From assembly GCA_937891595.1 (NCBI GenBank), contig CALATF010000077.1, forward strand, positions 1 through 26,480: a DNA stretch of 26,480 bases, given 5' to 3'. This DNA is from an uncultured Clostridia bacterium (GTDB taxonomy: Bacteria > Bacillota > Clostridia > Christensenellales > UBA1242). Of this stretch, positions 18,824 through 26,480 are shown piece after piece. The notes beneath the pieces were generated by a model. That model made no database searches. It was not told the origin of the DNA and saw only the letters and a list, made by a program, of their open reading frames with translations. Numbering within the stretch: position 1 is the first letter of the stretch; each line of letters starts with the position of its first letter. Both the position numbers and the translations under genes were made by a program.

Positions 18824-19876
18824 TTATTGAACTTCTTCATTATTAGCTGGTTCTTCTGGATATTTTTTTTTATCGTCTTTTAAAAAGCTATTATCTTCTA
18901 ATAAAATTTCCGCGTCTTGTTCTATTACTTCACTTTCACAATCTTCAACATCATCTGGAATTTGTTGCACTTCCTCCCACAAACTTTCAGGATATACACC
19001 TTCATCTACTAATGATTGAATACCATCTACAACGCCTTGTTTATCTTCCTTATAAGTCATTCCAAGCCATTTTGCCGTGCTTCTTAAAACTTCAACATTA
19101 GCAATACCACCTTTAGCATAATCATTTACCAACTTCGGTATTAAATATTCGTCTTTGGCTATATTTCCATAATTATGGCTTTCTTCTAAAAATTCATGAA
19201 AACCTTGTTCTAATTTACCTAAAAAACTTTTACTAAAACAAAAAACATTCATCGAAACCAAAGTTTCTGGTGAAATTATTTTAGATGGTCCATCTTTTTT
19301 ATCAAGAGGCTTAGCAATTATCACACCATTCACGTCTTCAACGTTACTTTCTACTATACTAGAAAGTTTGCCTTCTTTAACCTCAACAACCCCACGTTTC
19401 ACAGCACCATTTTCAGATAATGTATTTTGAGTTTCAAAAGCTACCATGCCATAAGTGTTTTCGTTATGATTATCTTTCAAAAATTCAGCTGCTTTTACAA
19501 AAGTATCTCTACCATAGAAATCATCTGCATTAATCATAGCAAAATCACTACTAACGGCATCCTTTGCACATAATAAAGCATGTGCAGTTCCCCAAGGTTT
19601 TTCCCTACCACAATCTGCATATTTTTCTGGTACAAACTTTTTAGTATCTTGAAAAGCAAATTTAACGTCAATTTTATCTTTAAATTTTTGGCTTATTTGT
19701 TCAAATATTTCTTGGTGCTCTTCTTTAATAACAAAAGTAACCGAGTCAAAACCAGCCTCTATTGCATCATAAACAGAAAAGCCCGGAATAATATCCCCAC
19801 TTTTATTTACAGGTTCTACCTGTTTAGGTCCACCAAATCTACTGCCCATACCTGCTGCTAAAATAACTAATTCCAT
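18824..19876 (-). CDS. NTP-transferase domain protein (sugar nucleotidyltransferase)
   Basis: A 350-residue protein with an N-terminal nucleotidyltransferase domain. 'LAAGMGSRFGGPKQ' (residues 6-19) is the NTP-binding loop with the G-x-G-x-R and downstream Lys, and 'MINADDFYG' holds the metal-binding Asp. 'PWGTAHALLCAKD' and 'YLIPKLVNDYAKGG' are also typical of UDP/NDP-sugar pyrophosphorylases. The C-terminal ~60 residues are acidic and lack the left-handed helix repeats of GlmU, so acyltransferase activity is not expected. Sugar and nucleotide cannot be assigned. I set the start at ATG 19876, with AAGGAAGG before it, rather than the upstream in-frame ATG at 19906. It may share a cell-envelope role with the sugar transferase 1 kb downstream, but the genes are separately terminated. 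Confidence 0.88.
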   Translation of the reverse strand: MELVILAAGMGSRFGGPKQVEPVNKSGDIIPGFSVYDAIEAGFDSVTFVIKEEHQEIFEQISQKFKDKIDVKFAFQDTKKFVPEKYADCGREKPWGTAHALLCAKDAVSSDFAMINADDFYGRDTFVKAAEFLKDNHNENTYGMVAFETQNTLSENGAVKRGVVEVKEGKLSSIVESNVEDVNGVIIAKPLDKKDGPSKIISPETLVSMNVFCFSKSFLGKLEQGFHEFLEESHNYGNIAKDEYLIPKLVNDYAKGGIANVEVLRSTAKWLGMTYKEDKQGVVDGIQSLVDEGVYPESLWEEVQQIPDDVEDCESEVIEQDAEILLEDNSFLKDDKKKYPEEPANNEEVQ

Positions 19877-19929
19877 ATTTTCACCTTCCTTTGTTACCAT
19901 ATACAACTATTACATCTTATGCGATAATT

Positions 19930-21381
19930 TTATTCTCCCGATTCTTCATTTCCAACTTCAATTTGTTCATAGCCTTCAAGGCTTTCTACGAAGCTAATAT
20001 TACTTAAGTCTTCTGTATATTCTTCTACATATAACAATTTTTCGTTAGTTCCTTCTTTTACGGCTAATGAAAAAACTTCACCATTTTTTATTGTAACTTT
20101 TAAAGTAATATTATCTTGTCCTGAAGTTTGCTCGTAAGTATAAATATCTAAATCATTTGAGTCTTTGTCTTTAGAAATAAATTGTAAATTACTAGAACTT
20201 AACGACATAATGTTAATAGGCATTTGACATTCTTGATATTGTTTTAACCCTTCATTAATTAAATAAGCTTTATATTCATTATTATCATAATCTATAAAGT
20301 AGTTCTTAACGTCTGTTGTTTCACCAAAAGTTTCTACTTTTATATTATAAATAGTCTTAAGAATGAAATTATTTTGGTTTGTTATATCTTTTGAAATAAT
20401 AGTTGTTCTTATAAAATTATTATCTAAAGAATTTTTATAAACAAATTTATTATTCCCAAAAGTAATATCCGATAGGAAAGATTCTACAGTATAATCATTT
20501 TTATCTTCCGGCTCTTGTGCACTTTTTAAATTTTGACCATATTCTATCAATCTTGAAACAGAATCTACATTTAAATACTTTTCGTTATAAATGTTATCAT
20601 TACTTGCTATAGAATAATTTAATCTTGCATAAGTCATATAATTAGATGAATTTATACCATATTCATAAAAACAAGATAAAATTGTGTCATAACTAGGGTT
20701 TAAGCTTGAATATAACATAGGGTCGCTTTGAAGATTTTCATTTTTTGTAAATTTATCTCTTAAAACTGCTAAACCATTTAATTTTGCAGAAAGTTTATAA
20801 TAATCTACCCCTTCAAAATTCTTTTTAGTTACATTATCAATTTCTTGTTGTTCCACTTTAACATATGCATCATTAAAGAACTTTAAAGTATTATAATATC
20901 CGCTATTATACTCTGTTCTGCTTTTTTGAGAAAATTCTTCATCTGTTGAAAATATTTTTATTTGTGTATAACAATAAGCAGAAACTTCTTCATTGTGTTC
21001 CTTTTTATTTACAAATGTGTTTTTAATTTGAAACATTTTAACACTATTTTCATATCTAACAACATCAACCGATGTTGTTTTAATACCATTTTCTTCTACC
21101 CCTATATTAGTAGTAACAACATCTTTAATTGTCTTGTTTGAAACTTTACCATCGCTTGTTTGGTAAAAGGTATAAGTGTTGATTGTTTGAATTTTCATTT
21201 TTAAATCTAGGTCAACCATAAGCAACCTTGAATCATTTAACTTTTCAACAACTACTTCATTTGTTTCACTAGTTGAAGTATAAGGAACATCCTCAAACTT
21301 AAATTCACCACACGCAAAAACAAATAAAGGGCTAACCATTATGATAAGTATTAAAAAAAATATAGACTTAATTTTTTTCAT
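19930..21381 (-). CDS. Predicted lipoprotein of unknown function
   Basis: A 483-residue protein with a lipoprotein-like signal peptide: basic MKKIKS, hydrophobic IFFLILIIMVSPL, then 'FVFACGE', giving a probable lipidated Cys24. The rest is Ser/Thr/Asn-rich with repeated beta-like strands ('LLMVDLDLKMKIQTINTYTFYQT', 'NITLKVTIKNGEVFSLAVKEG'), a pattern shared with many uncharacterised clostridial surface lipoproteins. I recognise no catalytic domain. The ATG has AAGGTG upstream. It lies 53 bp before the nucleotidyltransferase start with no terminator between, so the two may be co-transcribed. The upstream 231-bp gap is shared with the divergent yqeY-like gene. Confidence 0.82.
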   Translation of the reverse strand: MKKIKSIFFLILIIMVSPLFVFACGEFKFEDVPYTSTSETNEVVVEKLNDSRLLMVDLDLKMKIQTINTYTFYQTSDGKVSNKTIKDVVTTNIGVEENGIKTTSVDVVRYENSVKMFQIKNTFVNKKEHNEEVSAYCYTQIKIFSTDEEFSQKSRTEYNSGYYNTLKFFNDAYVKVEQQEIDNVTKKNFEGVDYYKLSAKLNGLAVLRDKFTKNENLQSDPMLYSSLNPSYDTILSCFYEYGINSSNYMTYARLNYSIASNDNIYNEKYLNVDSVSRLIEYGQNLKSAQEPEDKNDYTVESFLSDITFGNNKFVYKNSLDNNFIRTTIISKDITNQNNFILKTIYNIKVETFGETTDVKNYFIDYDNNEYKAYLINEGLKQYQECQMPINIMSLSSSNLQFISKDKDSNDLDIYTYEQTSGQDNITLKVTIKNGEVFSLAVKEGTNEKLLYVEEYTEDLSNISFVESLEGYEQIEVGNEESGE

Positions 21382-21612
21382 ACATACACCTTTTATTTTA
21401 TACCTTATAACACTTATTTTAGTATGTGTTATTATATAGGATTTTACATTTTTAATTAAATAAAGTCAAGATATTACTTTAATAAACCTCTTTAAATATC
21501 CTTTATATATTATAACTTTTAGTGATAATCATACAAACAACATAAAACGATTTTAATTTTATTTGACTTTTTAAATTAAAATTATCAAAATAAATATATT
21601 AAGGAGATTATT

Positions 21613-22038
21613 ATGATTTTAGATGAAATTAAAAAAGCAAATATAGTTGCACTTAAAGAAAAAAACCAAACAGCACGTGCAATTTATTCAATAGTAATGA
21701 CAAAAGCAATGCTTGAAACAGTTAAAAAAAGAGAAAAAAATGAAGAACTTACCGACGCTGACATGGTTCAAATTTTGCAAAAAACAATTAAAGAACTTAC
21801 TGACGAAGCTGATAGTTATAAAAAAGCAAATAAACCAGAACAAGCTCAAGAAATTGAAAAACAAAAAGAAATTATTTCTGTTTACTTACCAAAAATGCTT
21901 TCTGAAGATGAAATTTATGAAATTATTTCTAAACAAGAGGATAAATCTATACCAAATATTATGAAACTTTTCAAAGCAAACTATGCTGGTAAAGTAGAAA
22001 TGGCAAAAGTAAGTTTAGTACTTAAAAAATTTAACTAA
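21613..22038 (+). CDS. GatB/YqeY domain protein
   Basis: A 141-residue helical protein of the YqeY family, related to the tRNA-binding tail domain of GatB (glutamyl/aspartyl-tRNA amidotransferase). Features: 'MILDEIKKANIVALKEKNQTARAIYSIVMT' at the start, 'EADSYKKANKPEQAQEIEKQKEIISVYLPKMLSEDEI' in the middle and the terminal 'KLFKANYAGKVEMAKVSLVLKKF'. The usual end is a conserved G-[KR]-x-D-x-x-x-V-x-x-x-[VIL] pattern; here GKVEMAKVSLVL. It has AAGGAGA before the ATG and is a single gene. Function is not firmly known; a role with tRNA is inferred from the fold. Confidence 0.92.
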   Translation: MILDEIKKANIVALKEKNQTARAIYSIVMTKAMLETVKKREKNEELTDADMVQILQKTIKELTDEADSYKKANKPEQAQEIEKQKEIISVYLPKMLSEDEIYEIISKQEDKSIPNIMKLFKANYAGKVEMAKVSLVLKKFN

Positions 22039-22104
22039 TTTTAAAAAATAATAAAAATATATAAACTATGTTAATTTTTTACCTTTTAAAACATATAAAA
22101 TAAC

Positions 22105-22548
22105 ATGGGTAAAATTAGAAAAAAATTAAGCGGAAAATTTTTAGTTGGTCAACTTCAAAATTTATATTGTAGTTGCCAATCAGAATTTTCCGCTTTTTTA
22201 ATGTTCAACTATCAAAGTTTAGTAACTAAAAATAAAGATATAGCCCAAATTTTTAAAACAATGTCAAAAAAACACTTGGATAATAGTAGAGAACTAGCAA
22301 AAGTAATAATAAGTTTAAAAGGTTTACCTTTTTATATAAATAGTCAAAATTCACCCCTAACTGCTTTTTGGTTAAATCCAACTACTAACCTAAAAGAAAC
22401 AATTAAACAAGATAAAAAATTTCTAGAACGACATATAAACAACTACAATACTATTATTAATAAATGCACAAACGAAAAAATAATATCTATTTTGTTAGTT
22501 TTTAAAAGTTGTGCTTTAGATGAACTAGATTTTTTAAACTCTTTGTAA
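22105..22548 (+). CDS. Degenerate ferritin-like protein
   Basis: A 147-residue, probably four-helix protein. 'LYCSCQSEFSAFLMFNYQ' and 'MSKKHLDNSRELAKVIISLKGLPFY' resemble helices 1-2 of ferritin-like/manganese-catalase relatives (usual pattern ExxH...LxxxIxxLGGxPxY), and 'FLERHINNYN' and 'CALDELDFLN' fit helices 3-4 (ExxAIxxY, DExxH). Several metal ligands are replaced: the Glu before His in helix 2 is Lys, and the His of helix 4 is Phe. It may not bind a di-metal centre. No Shine-Dalgarno is seen; TATAAA at 22094-22099 would start transcription at the ATG, so leaderless translation is possible. An 11-bp inverted repeat with a T run (22129-22139/22184-22194) sits inside the 5' coding region. 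The family call is tentative. Confidence 0.6.
   Translation: MGKIRKKLSGKFLVGQLQNLYCSCQSEFSAFLMFNYQSLVTKNKDIAQIFKTMSKKHLDNSRELAKVIISLKGLPFYINSQNSPLTAFWLNPTTNLKETIKQDKKFLERHINNYNTIINKCTNEKIISILLVFKSCALDELDFLNSL
22129..22200 (+). promoter_or_regulatory. Terminator-like inverted repeat inside the 5' coding region
   Basis: AGCGGAAAATT (22129-22139) pairs perfectly with AATTTTCCGCT (22184-22194), followed by TTTTTT. The 44-nt loop holds a smaller stem, AGTTG/CAACT. This is within the first 32 codons of the ferritin-like gene and could act as an intragenic attenuator or mRNA structure. Confidence 0.45.
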
Positions 22549-22594
22549 TTTTTAAATAAAATTTTTAACAAAAAAATAAAATTATTTAATTTAT

Positions 22595-22623
22595 TTGATT
22601 TATATTTAAATTTATGATATACT
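22595..22623 (+). promoter_or_regulatory. Promoter-like element just ahead of a terminator
   Basis: TTGATT (22595-22600), 17-bp spacer, TATACT (22618-22623). Initiation near 22630 would make only a ~45-nt RNA before the terminator at 22638-22675. Confidence 0.4.
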
Positions 22624-22637
22624 ATATATATAAAATT

Positions 22638-22675
22638 AAAGCTTGCAAAGAAAAATCTTTGCAAGCTTTTTTATT
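22638..22675 (+). terminator. Strong intrinsic terminator
   Basis: AAAGCTTGCAAAGA (22638-22651) pairs perfectly with TCTTTGCAAGCTTT (22656-22669) around AAAA, with a T run after. It ends the ferritin-like transcript or a short RNA from the promoter just upstream. Confidence 0.85.
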
Positions 22676-22761
22676 TGCAATTAATACATTAGTGAATATC
22701 TTCCTTTTTTATAATTTATCAACCCTCTACTTTCAAGTAAAATTGCTATAAATTATTAGGT

Positions 22762-22790
22762 TTGACTTAACTTGAAATTTAGTGTACTAT
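22762..22790 (+). promoter_or_regulatory. Promoter of the ABC-F gene
   Basis: TTGACT (22762-22767), 17-bp spacer, TACTAT (22785-22790), about 25 bp before the ATG. The short leader leaves no room for the upstream-peptide attenuators of antibiotic-induced ABC-F genes. Confidence 0.65.
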
Positions 22791-22815
22791 TTTAAAGTAT
22801 TAAAAGGATTGAAAT

Positions 22816-24384
22816 ATGTTACAAGTTATAAATGTTTCCCTAAATTTTGGAAGTAGAAAATTATTTAGTGATGTTAATTTAAAATTTACAAAAGGCAACT
22901 GTTATGGCGTTATAGGTGCAAATGGTGCAGGAAAATCGACCTTCTTAAAACTTTTATCTGGCGAACTTGAAACAACAAAAGGCGAAATCATTTTAGGAAA
23001 AAATGAAAGGATGTCTGTTTTACAACAAAACCAAAACGCTTTCGATAATGAAACAGTTTTACGCACTGTTTTACTTGGCCATAAAAGACTTATGGAAGTG
23101 TGGGACCAAAAAGACGCTTTATATCAAAAAGAAGAATTTACCGAAGCAGACGGAATTTTAGCTAGTGAATTAGAACAAGAATTTGCTGATTTAGACGGTT
23201 GGGAAGCTGAAGGCAACGCCGAAAGTTTGCTTGCCGAAATAGGTATAAATAGCGAACTTTTCCAAACTCAAATGAAAGATCTTGATAGCAAATTAAAAGT
23301 TAAAGTTCTTCTTGCACAAGCTTTGTTTGGAAACCCTGACATATTGCTTCTTGACGAACCTACAAACAACTTAGACGTTAAAACAATCGCTTGGCTTGAG
23401 AACTTTTTGTTAAACTACGAAAATACAGTTATAACCGTTTCTCACAACCGTCACTTTTTAAACAAAGTTTGTACACATATTTGTGACGTTGACTATGGCA
23501 AAATATCAATTTTTGTTGGCAACTACGATTTCTGGTATGAAACAAGCCAACTTATTTTAAGACAACAAAAAGAAGCAAACAAAAAAGCAGAAGCAAGAGC
23601 AAAAGAACTGCAAGACTTTATTGCAAGATTTGCTGCTAATGCAAGTAAAAGCAAACAGGCAACAAGCCGTAAAAAAGAACTTGAAAAATTAACTATTGAA
23701 GATATTAAACCATCTTCAAGAAAATACCCATATATTGCTTTTAACTATGAACGTCAAATAGGTAACGACATTTTAATGGTTGAAAACCTTACAAAACCAG
23801 GCTTTTTTGAAAAAGTAAGTTTTACTGTTAACAAAGATGATAAAATAGCATTCCTAAGCGACAATAGTAATACCGTTTCTGTTTTATTTAATATTCTTTC
23901 AGGAAAAGACACCGACTACACCGGCACCATTAAATGGGGTAAAACAATAATATCTTCTTACTTACCTAAAGAATATAATGACTTATTTAAACAAGATTTA
24001 AATTTAACAGAATGGCTTGGGCAATTTAGTAAAGAAAAAGACACAACTTTCCTACGCAGTTGGTTAGGCAGAATGTTGTTCTCTGGTGAAGAGGCATTAA
24101 AACCTTCTAACGTACTTAGCGGTGGCGAAAAAGTTAGATGTATGCTTTCTAAAATAATGTTAGAGCAAGGAAATGTTGTTTTACTTGATGAACCAACAAA
24201 CCACTTAGACCTTGAAAGTATTACTGCACTTAATAAAGGTATGCAAAACTTTAAGGGCGTATTATTATTTAGTTCAAGCGACCAAGAGTTAACTGAAACA
24301 GTTGCAAACAGAATTATTAAAATTAACAATAAAAAAGATTACGACAAATATATTACTTATGATGAATATCTTAAGAAAAACTAA
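22816..24384 (+). CDS. ABC-F ATPase, YbiT-like, with one degenerate ATP site
   Basis: A 522-residue soluble twin-ABC protein of the ABC-F class, which bind the ribosomal E site; family hallmarks are two nucleotide-binding domains and a linker, here residues ~245-300 ('QQKEANKKAEARAKEL', 'ANASKSKQATSRKKELEKL'). NBD1: Walker A 'GANGAGKST' (34-42), Walker B 'ILLLDEPTNNLD', switch His210 in 'VSHNRH' are intact, but the signature segment reads 'LDSKLKVKVLL' instead of the usual LDGNQKVRVLL/LSGGQ. NBD2: signature 'LSGGEKVRCML' (434-444) and Walker B 'VVLLDEPTNHLD' are intact, but the Walker A region (346-356) reads 'LSDNSNTVSVL' with no lysine, and the switch histidine is Ser488 ('FSSSDQE'). AAAAGGA precedes the ATG. 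Likely a translation factor or paralogue with altered activity, rather than a classic resistance factor. Confidence 0.93.
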   Translation: MLQVINVSLNFGSRKLFSDVNLKFTKGNCYGVIGANGAGKSTFLKLLSGELETTKGEIILGKNERMSVLQQNQNAFDNETVLRTVLLGHKRLMEVWDQKDALYQKEEFTEADGILASELEQEFADLDGWEAEGNAESLLAEIGINSELFQTQMKDLDSKLKVKVLLAQALFGNPDILLLDEPTNNLDVKTIAWLENFLLNYENTVITVSHNRHFLNKVCTHICDVDYGKISIFVGNYDFWYETSQLILRQQKEANKKAEARAKELQDFIARFAANASKSKQATSRKKELEKLTIEDIKPSSRKYPYIAFNYERQIGNDILMVENLTKPGFFEKVSFTVNKDDKIAFLSDNSNTVSVLFNILSGKDTDYTGTIKWGKTIISSYLPKEYNDLFKQDLNLTEWLGQFSKEKDTTFLRSWLGRMLFSGEEALKPSNVLSGGEKVRCMLSKIMLEQGNVVLLDEPTNHLDLESITALNKGMQNFKGVLLFSSSDQELTETVANRIIKINNKKDYDKYITYDEYLKKN

Positions 24385-24454
24385 TTTCAATGCTATAATT
24401 ATAGTGCTAAAAGATATTTATATATGCTTTTATTGTAATTAGATGATTTTATAA

Positions 24455-24490
24455 AAAAAAGAAGAGAAAAATTATTCTCTTCTTTTTTTA
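24455..24490. terminator. Bidirectional terminator between convergent genes
   Basis: GAAGAGAA (24461-24468) pairs with TTCTCTTC (24475-24482), with A's on the left and T's on the right. It serves the ABC-F gene and the large surface-protein gene. Confidence 0.85.
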
Positions 24491-24508
24491 TTTTAATAGT
24501 TTTAGACA

Positions 24509-26480
24509 TTAAACACCATACAACCTATTTATTTTGTCTTTATTAACTACCTCAAGATAATGTAAATTTTCTATAGGAATAGACCAAGCATAAACAGTTA
24601 TTTTTAATAAAACTCTAGTAGAATATGTTAAAAATTTATAATCTAACCCAGTGCAATTATCCACACCTGCTAAACCTTTACCAACATCAACATACTGGCT
24701 TGATGAGTTGTCATAAAATTTAACACTACTTACAATTGGATTAGCTGATATAATACCTGTTGCAAATGTACCAATAGCCAAATTTATTTTATAATCGTTC
24801 TTATCTATTGTACCATCACCGTTTGTATCAACATCAGTTAAAACAAAAGGTTTAAATGTCTCGTCCTTAGAAATTGGTTCTATCAAACCTGAAATTACAG
24901 TTTCATAATCTGGATAATTTGATGCACCAACAAAGTTTTTAACGTCACAAAAACCTTTAATATATAAATTACCCTTATCATAACAAATAGCCGCCATACC
25001 AGTATCTTCAAACACTACATTTTCTATAAACAAGTTATAACTATCTTGCTTAAAGTGTATAGCATTAGACTTACAATGACCTATATAAACATTTTTAATA
25101 AATGTTTCATAAAATCCATTATCATTCTTTTCGCTACTTTCAGTATAATAACCAATCCAAACTTTACTAATATATCTAATATCACAATATTCCATGGACA
25201 TAGTTCCTACACACATATCAATATAATATTTTGAATTGTCTGTATATTTATCTCTTCCTCTTATATATAAATTTCTTATATCATTATGAAATATTGGGCC
25301 AGCTTTACTAGTACCATTATAATTTAAATTTAATATATAACCATTACCAACTATTGAATTAAATACTGCCCAATTAGTTGAAGTAAAAGTATCAAATGCT
25401 TGGTTAGGTCTTTCAGTTTGTTCTTGTTGAGTTCCTAAATTTGCTTGAAATACCATTGTTATAGCAGTATTTTTATCGCTAGAACTTGTTACACAATAAT
25501 CATATCCCGCTGTGTTATAAATATTGCAACCAGAAATTAAAGTAAATTCATATGAAGACAAATATTTACAATCATTTTTATCTGGTTGGTCGCCCACCGT
25601 TATTGTAACTTTTAGTTCGCCTGTAAAGTTTGAACTTTGAACAACTACATTTCCATTCTCTATAATAGCAATACTTTCATCTTCACTAAAATAATGTAAT
25701 TCGTCTTGGTTGGTTGCAGGAGTTCTATTTACTGGCAATAAAATATAATTTACGTAATTGCCATTTACATATGAAGTTGTACCAAACACACGTTTTTGTT
25801 CTGGGCCATAATTAATATCTTGTGTATTATCATATTCTAATTTTAAACCTAATAAGTTAAGGAAAGTATAATTTATACTCTTTGTTGCTCCATTAAAATT
25901 AAATGTAACAACAGTCGATAATTGTTTATTTTGAATAAAAGTTCTTGTTAAATATAAAGTATCTGAACTTACATTAGTTTTAGTTAATGTAATTTGTGAA
26001 TTATTTGTGTAAGATAATGTAATATTTTCAGCTTTACACATGTCGTCGTTAATTATATCGGTAGCAAAAATTAATTTTACCTTAGGTGTTGTGTCTTCGT
26101 CTGCTTGTAAGGTGTAAGAAGCATTATTAATATTATTTAAAGATTCATCATAAATATCAAATACTTCATCATCACTTATTCTAGTTAACGTAATTTCATC
26201 ATAAACTCCCGTGTCTTCTGTAGCAACCATAACAACAACATCACTAGGTTCTGATATTGTAAGCAAACCATCTTGGTCTATAGTTGCATCACCCGATTTA
26301 ACTGAATATATTACATTTTTGTTATTAGCATTTGCAGGCATAGGTATTGCGCTTAATTGTATTGTACTTCCTGCAACATTACCACCATCAAGTTCTACCC
26401 CTTTATATGCAAACTTAACACTAGTTGTTTTTACTTTAACTTCAACGGTAATAGATTTTGTTACGCTTGTGGAAGATGAT
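24509..26480 (-). CDS. Large surface protein with Ig-like and parallel beta-helix regions (N-terminus outside the window)
   Basis: The frame is open through the right edge. The ATG at 26341 is internal: 46 in-frame codons precede it within the window without a stop, so no start is seen. The first ~90 visible residues form a bacterial Ig-like (BIG2-type) module: 'VKTTSVKFAYKGVELDGGN', 'STIQLSAIPMPANANNKNVIYSV', 'IDQDGLLTI'. More beta-rich domains follow. The stretch with 'RNLYIRGRD', 'SMEYCDIRYISKVWIGY', 'FIKNVYIGHC', 'LFIENVVFEDTG' and 'LYIKGFCDVKNF' looks like right-handed parallel beta-helix rungs. 'DTNGDGTIDKNDY' is a Ca-binding loop of dockerin/EF-hand type. No cell-wall anchor is found at the C-terminus (...NRLYGV), so attachment must be by another means. 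Probably secreted, with adhesion or polysaccharide binding as a guess. Confidence 0.8.
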   Translation of the reverse strand, partial: SSSTSVTKSITVEVKVKTTSVKFAYKGVELDGGNVAGSTIQLSAIPMPANANNKNVIYSVKSGDATIDQDGLLTISEPSDVVVMVATEDTGVYDEITLTRISDDEVFDIYDESLNNINNASYTLQADEDTTPKVKLIFATDIINDDMCKAENITLSYTNNSQITLTKTNVSSDTLYLTRTFIQNKQLSTVVTFNFNGATKSINYTFLNLLGLKLEYDNTQDINYGPEQKRVFGTTSYVNGNYVNYILLPVNRTPATNQDELHYFSEDESIAIIENGNVVVQSSNFTGELKVTITVGDQPDKNDCKYLSSYEFTLISGCNIYNTAGYDYCVTSSSDKNTAITMVFQANLGTQQEQTERPNQAFDTFTSTNWAVFNSIVGNGYILNLNYNGTSKAGPIFHNDIRNLYIRGRDKYTDNSKYYIDMCVGTMSMEYCDIRYISKVWIGYYTESSEKNDNGFYETFIKNVYIGHCKSNAIHFKQDSYNLFIENVVFEDTGMAAICYDKGNLYIKGFCDVKNFVGASNYPDYETVISGLIEPISKDETFKPFVLTDVDTNGDGTIDKNDYKINLAIGTFATGIISANPIVSSVKFYDNSSSQYVDVGKGLAGVDNCTGLDYKFLTYSTRVLLKITVYAWSIPIENLHYLEVVNKDKINRLYGV

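Noticed and set aside
18824..21381. Complete surface-polysaccharide cluster
   Set aside because: Only one sugar transferase and one nucleotidyltransferase are present, separately terminated, with no glycosyltransferase, flippase or polymerase in the window.
22443..22664. 73-codon minus-strand frame
   Set aside because: Antisense to the end of the ferritin-like gene and its terminator, Lys/Phe/Ile low complexity, no ribosome site.

Overview
The window is AT-rich DNA with tight Shine-Dalgarno sites, many intrinsic terminators, TTGACA/TATAAT-type promoters and mostly short operons. Together with a GGGtGRT/NifU-like pair, a monotopic sugar transferase, MntP, TypA and a YbiT-type ABC-F protein, this points to a low-GC Firmicute, most likely an uncultured clostridial lineage. 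Species cannot be told from sequence alone. No phage, transposase or CRISPR array is visible.

Layout. 1-553: the left edge looks chimeric. A more GC-rich, MerR-like coding fragment on the + strand meets the truncated end of an amino-acid permease gene on the - strand at a GGATCC site. 554-960: the permease promoter is divergent from a small XRE regulator, with tandem GACAT(TTT) repeats lying over the promoter. 961-1463: a tRNA-Ala/tRNA-Ile operon on the - strand, followed by a 213-bp-offset duplicate of the 3' part of tRNA-Ile inside a hairpin-rich, rearranged stretch. 1482-2366: a membrane-anchored unknown. 2477-4118: two paralogous cytidylyltransferase-like genes, each behind its own promoter, short leader ORF and terminator-like hairpin, and both ending in the same short C-terminal tail. 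4232-4534: a tRNA-Met/tRNA-Glu operon. 4596-5774: an unknown 392-residue protein. 5887-7601: the NifU-like scaffold and GGGtGRT operon.

7869-9763: a probable autoregulated operon of a two-TM protein, a TetR regulator and a polytopic membrane protein. 9819-10137: three successive long palindromic hairpins without a credible gene. 10243-14066: an unknown protein, TypA/BipA, and a DUF4116-like repeat protein. 14198-15006: a divergent SLOG-like protein and XRE regulator around palindromic operators. 15049-16308: a metallo-beta-lactamase fold fused to a GNAT-like domain. 16379-21381: MntP, a sugar-phosphate transferase, a small multidrug-export-family protein, a nucleotidyltransferase and a lipoprotein, all on the - strand. 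21613-24384: a YqeY-like protein, a degenerate ferritin-like protein, and an ABC-F ATPase in which one composite ATP site looks dead. 24509-26480: the C-terminal part of a large surface protein that runs off the window.

The most interesting items are the asymmetric ABC-F protein, the twin cytidylyltransferases with shared tail and shared leader design, the tRNA-Ile rearrangement, the hairpin cluster at 9.8-10.1 kb, and the MBL-GNAT fusion. Most of the rest is ordinary chromosomal content.
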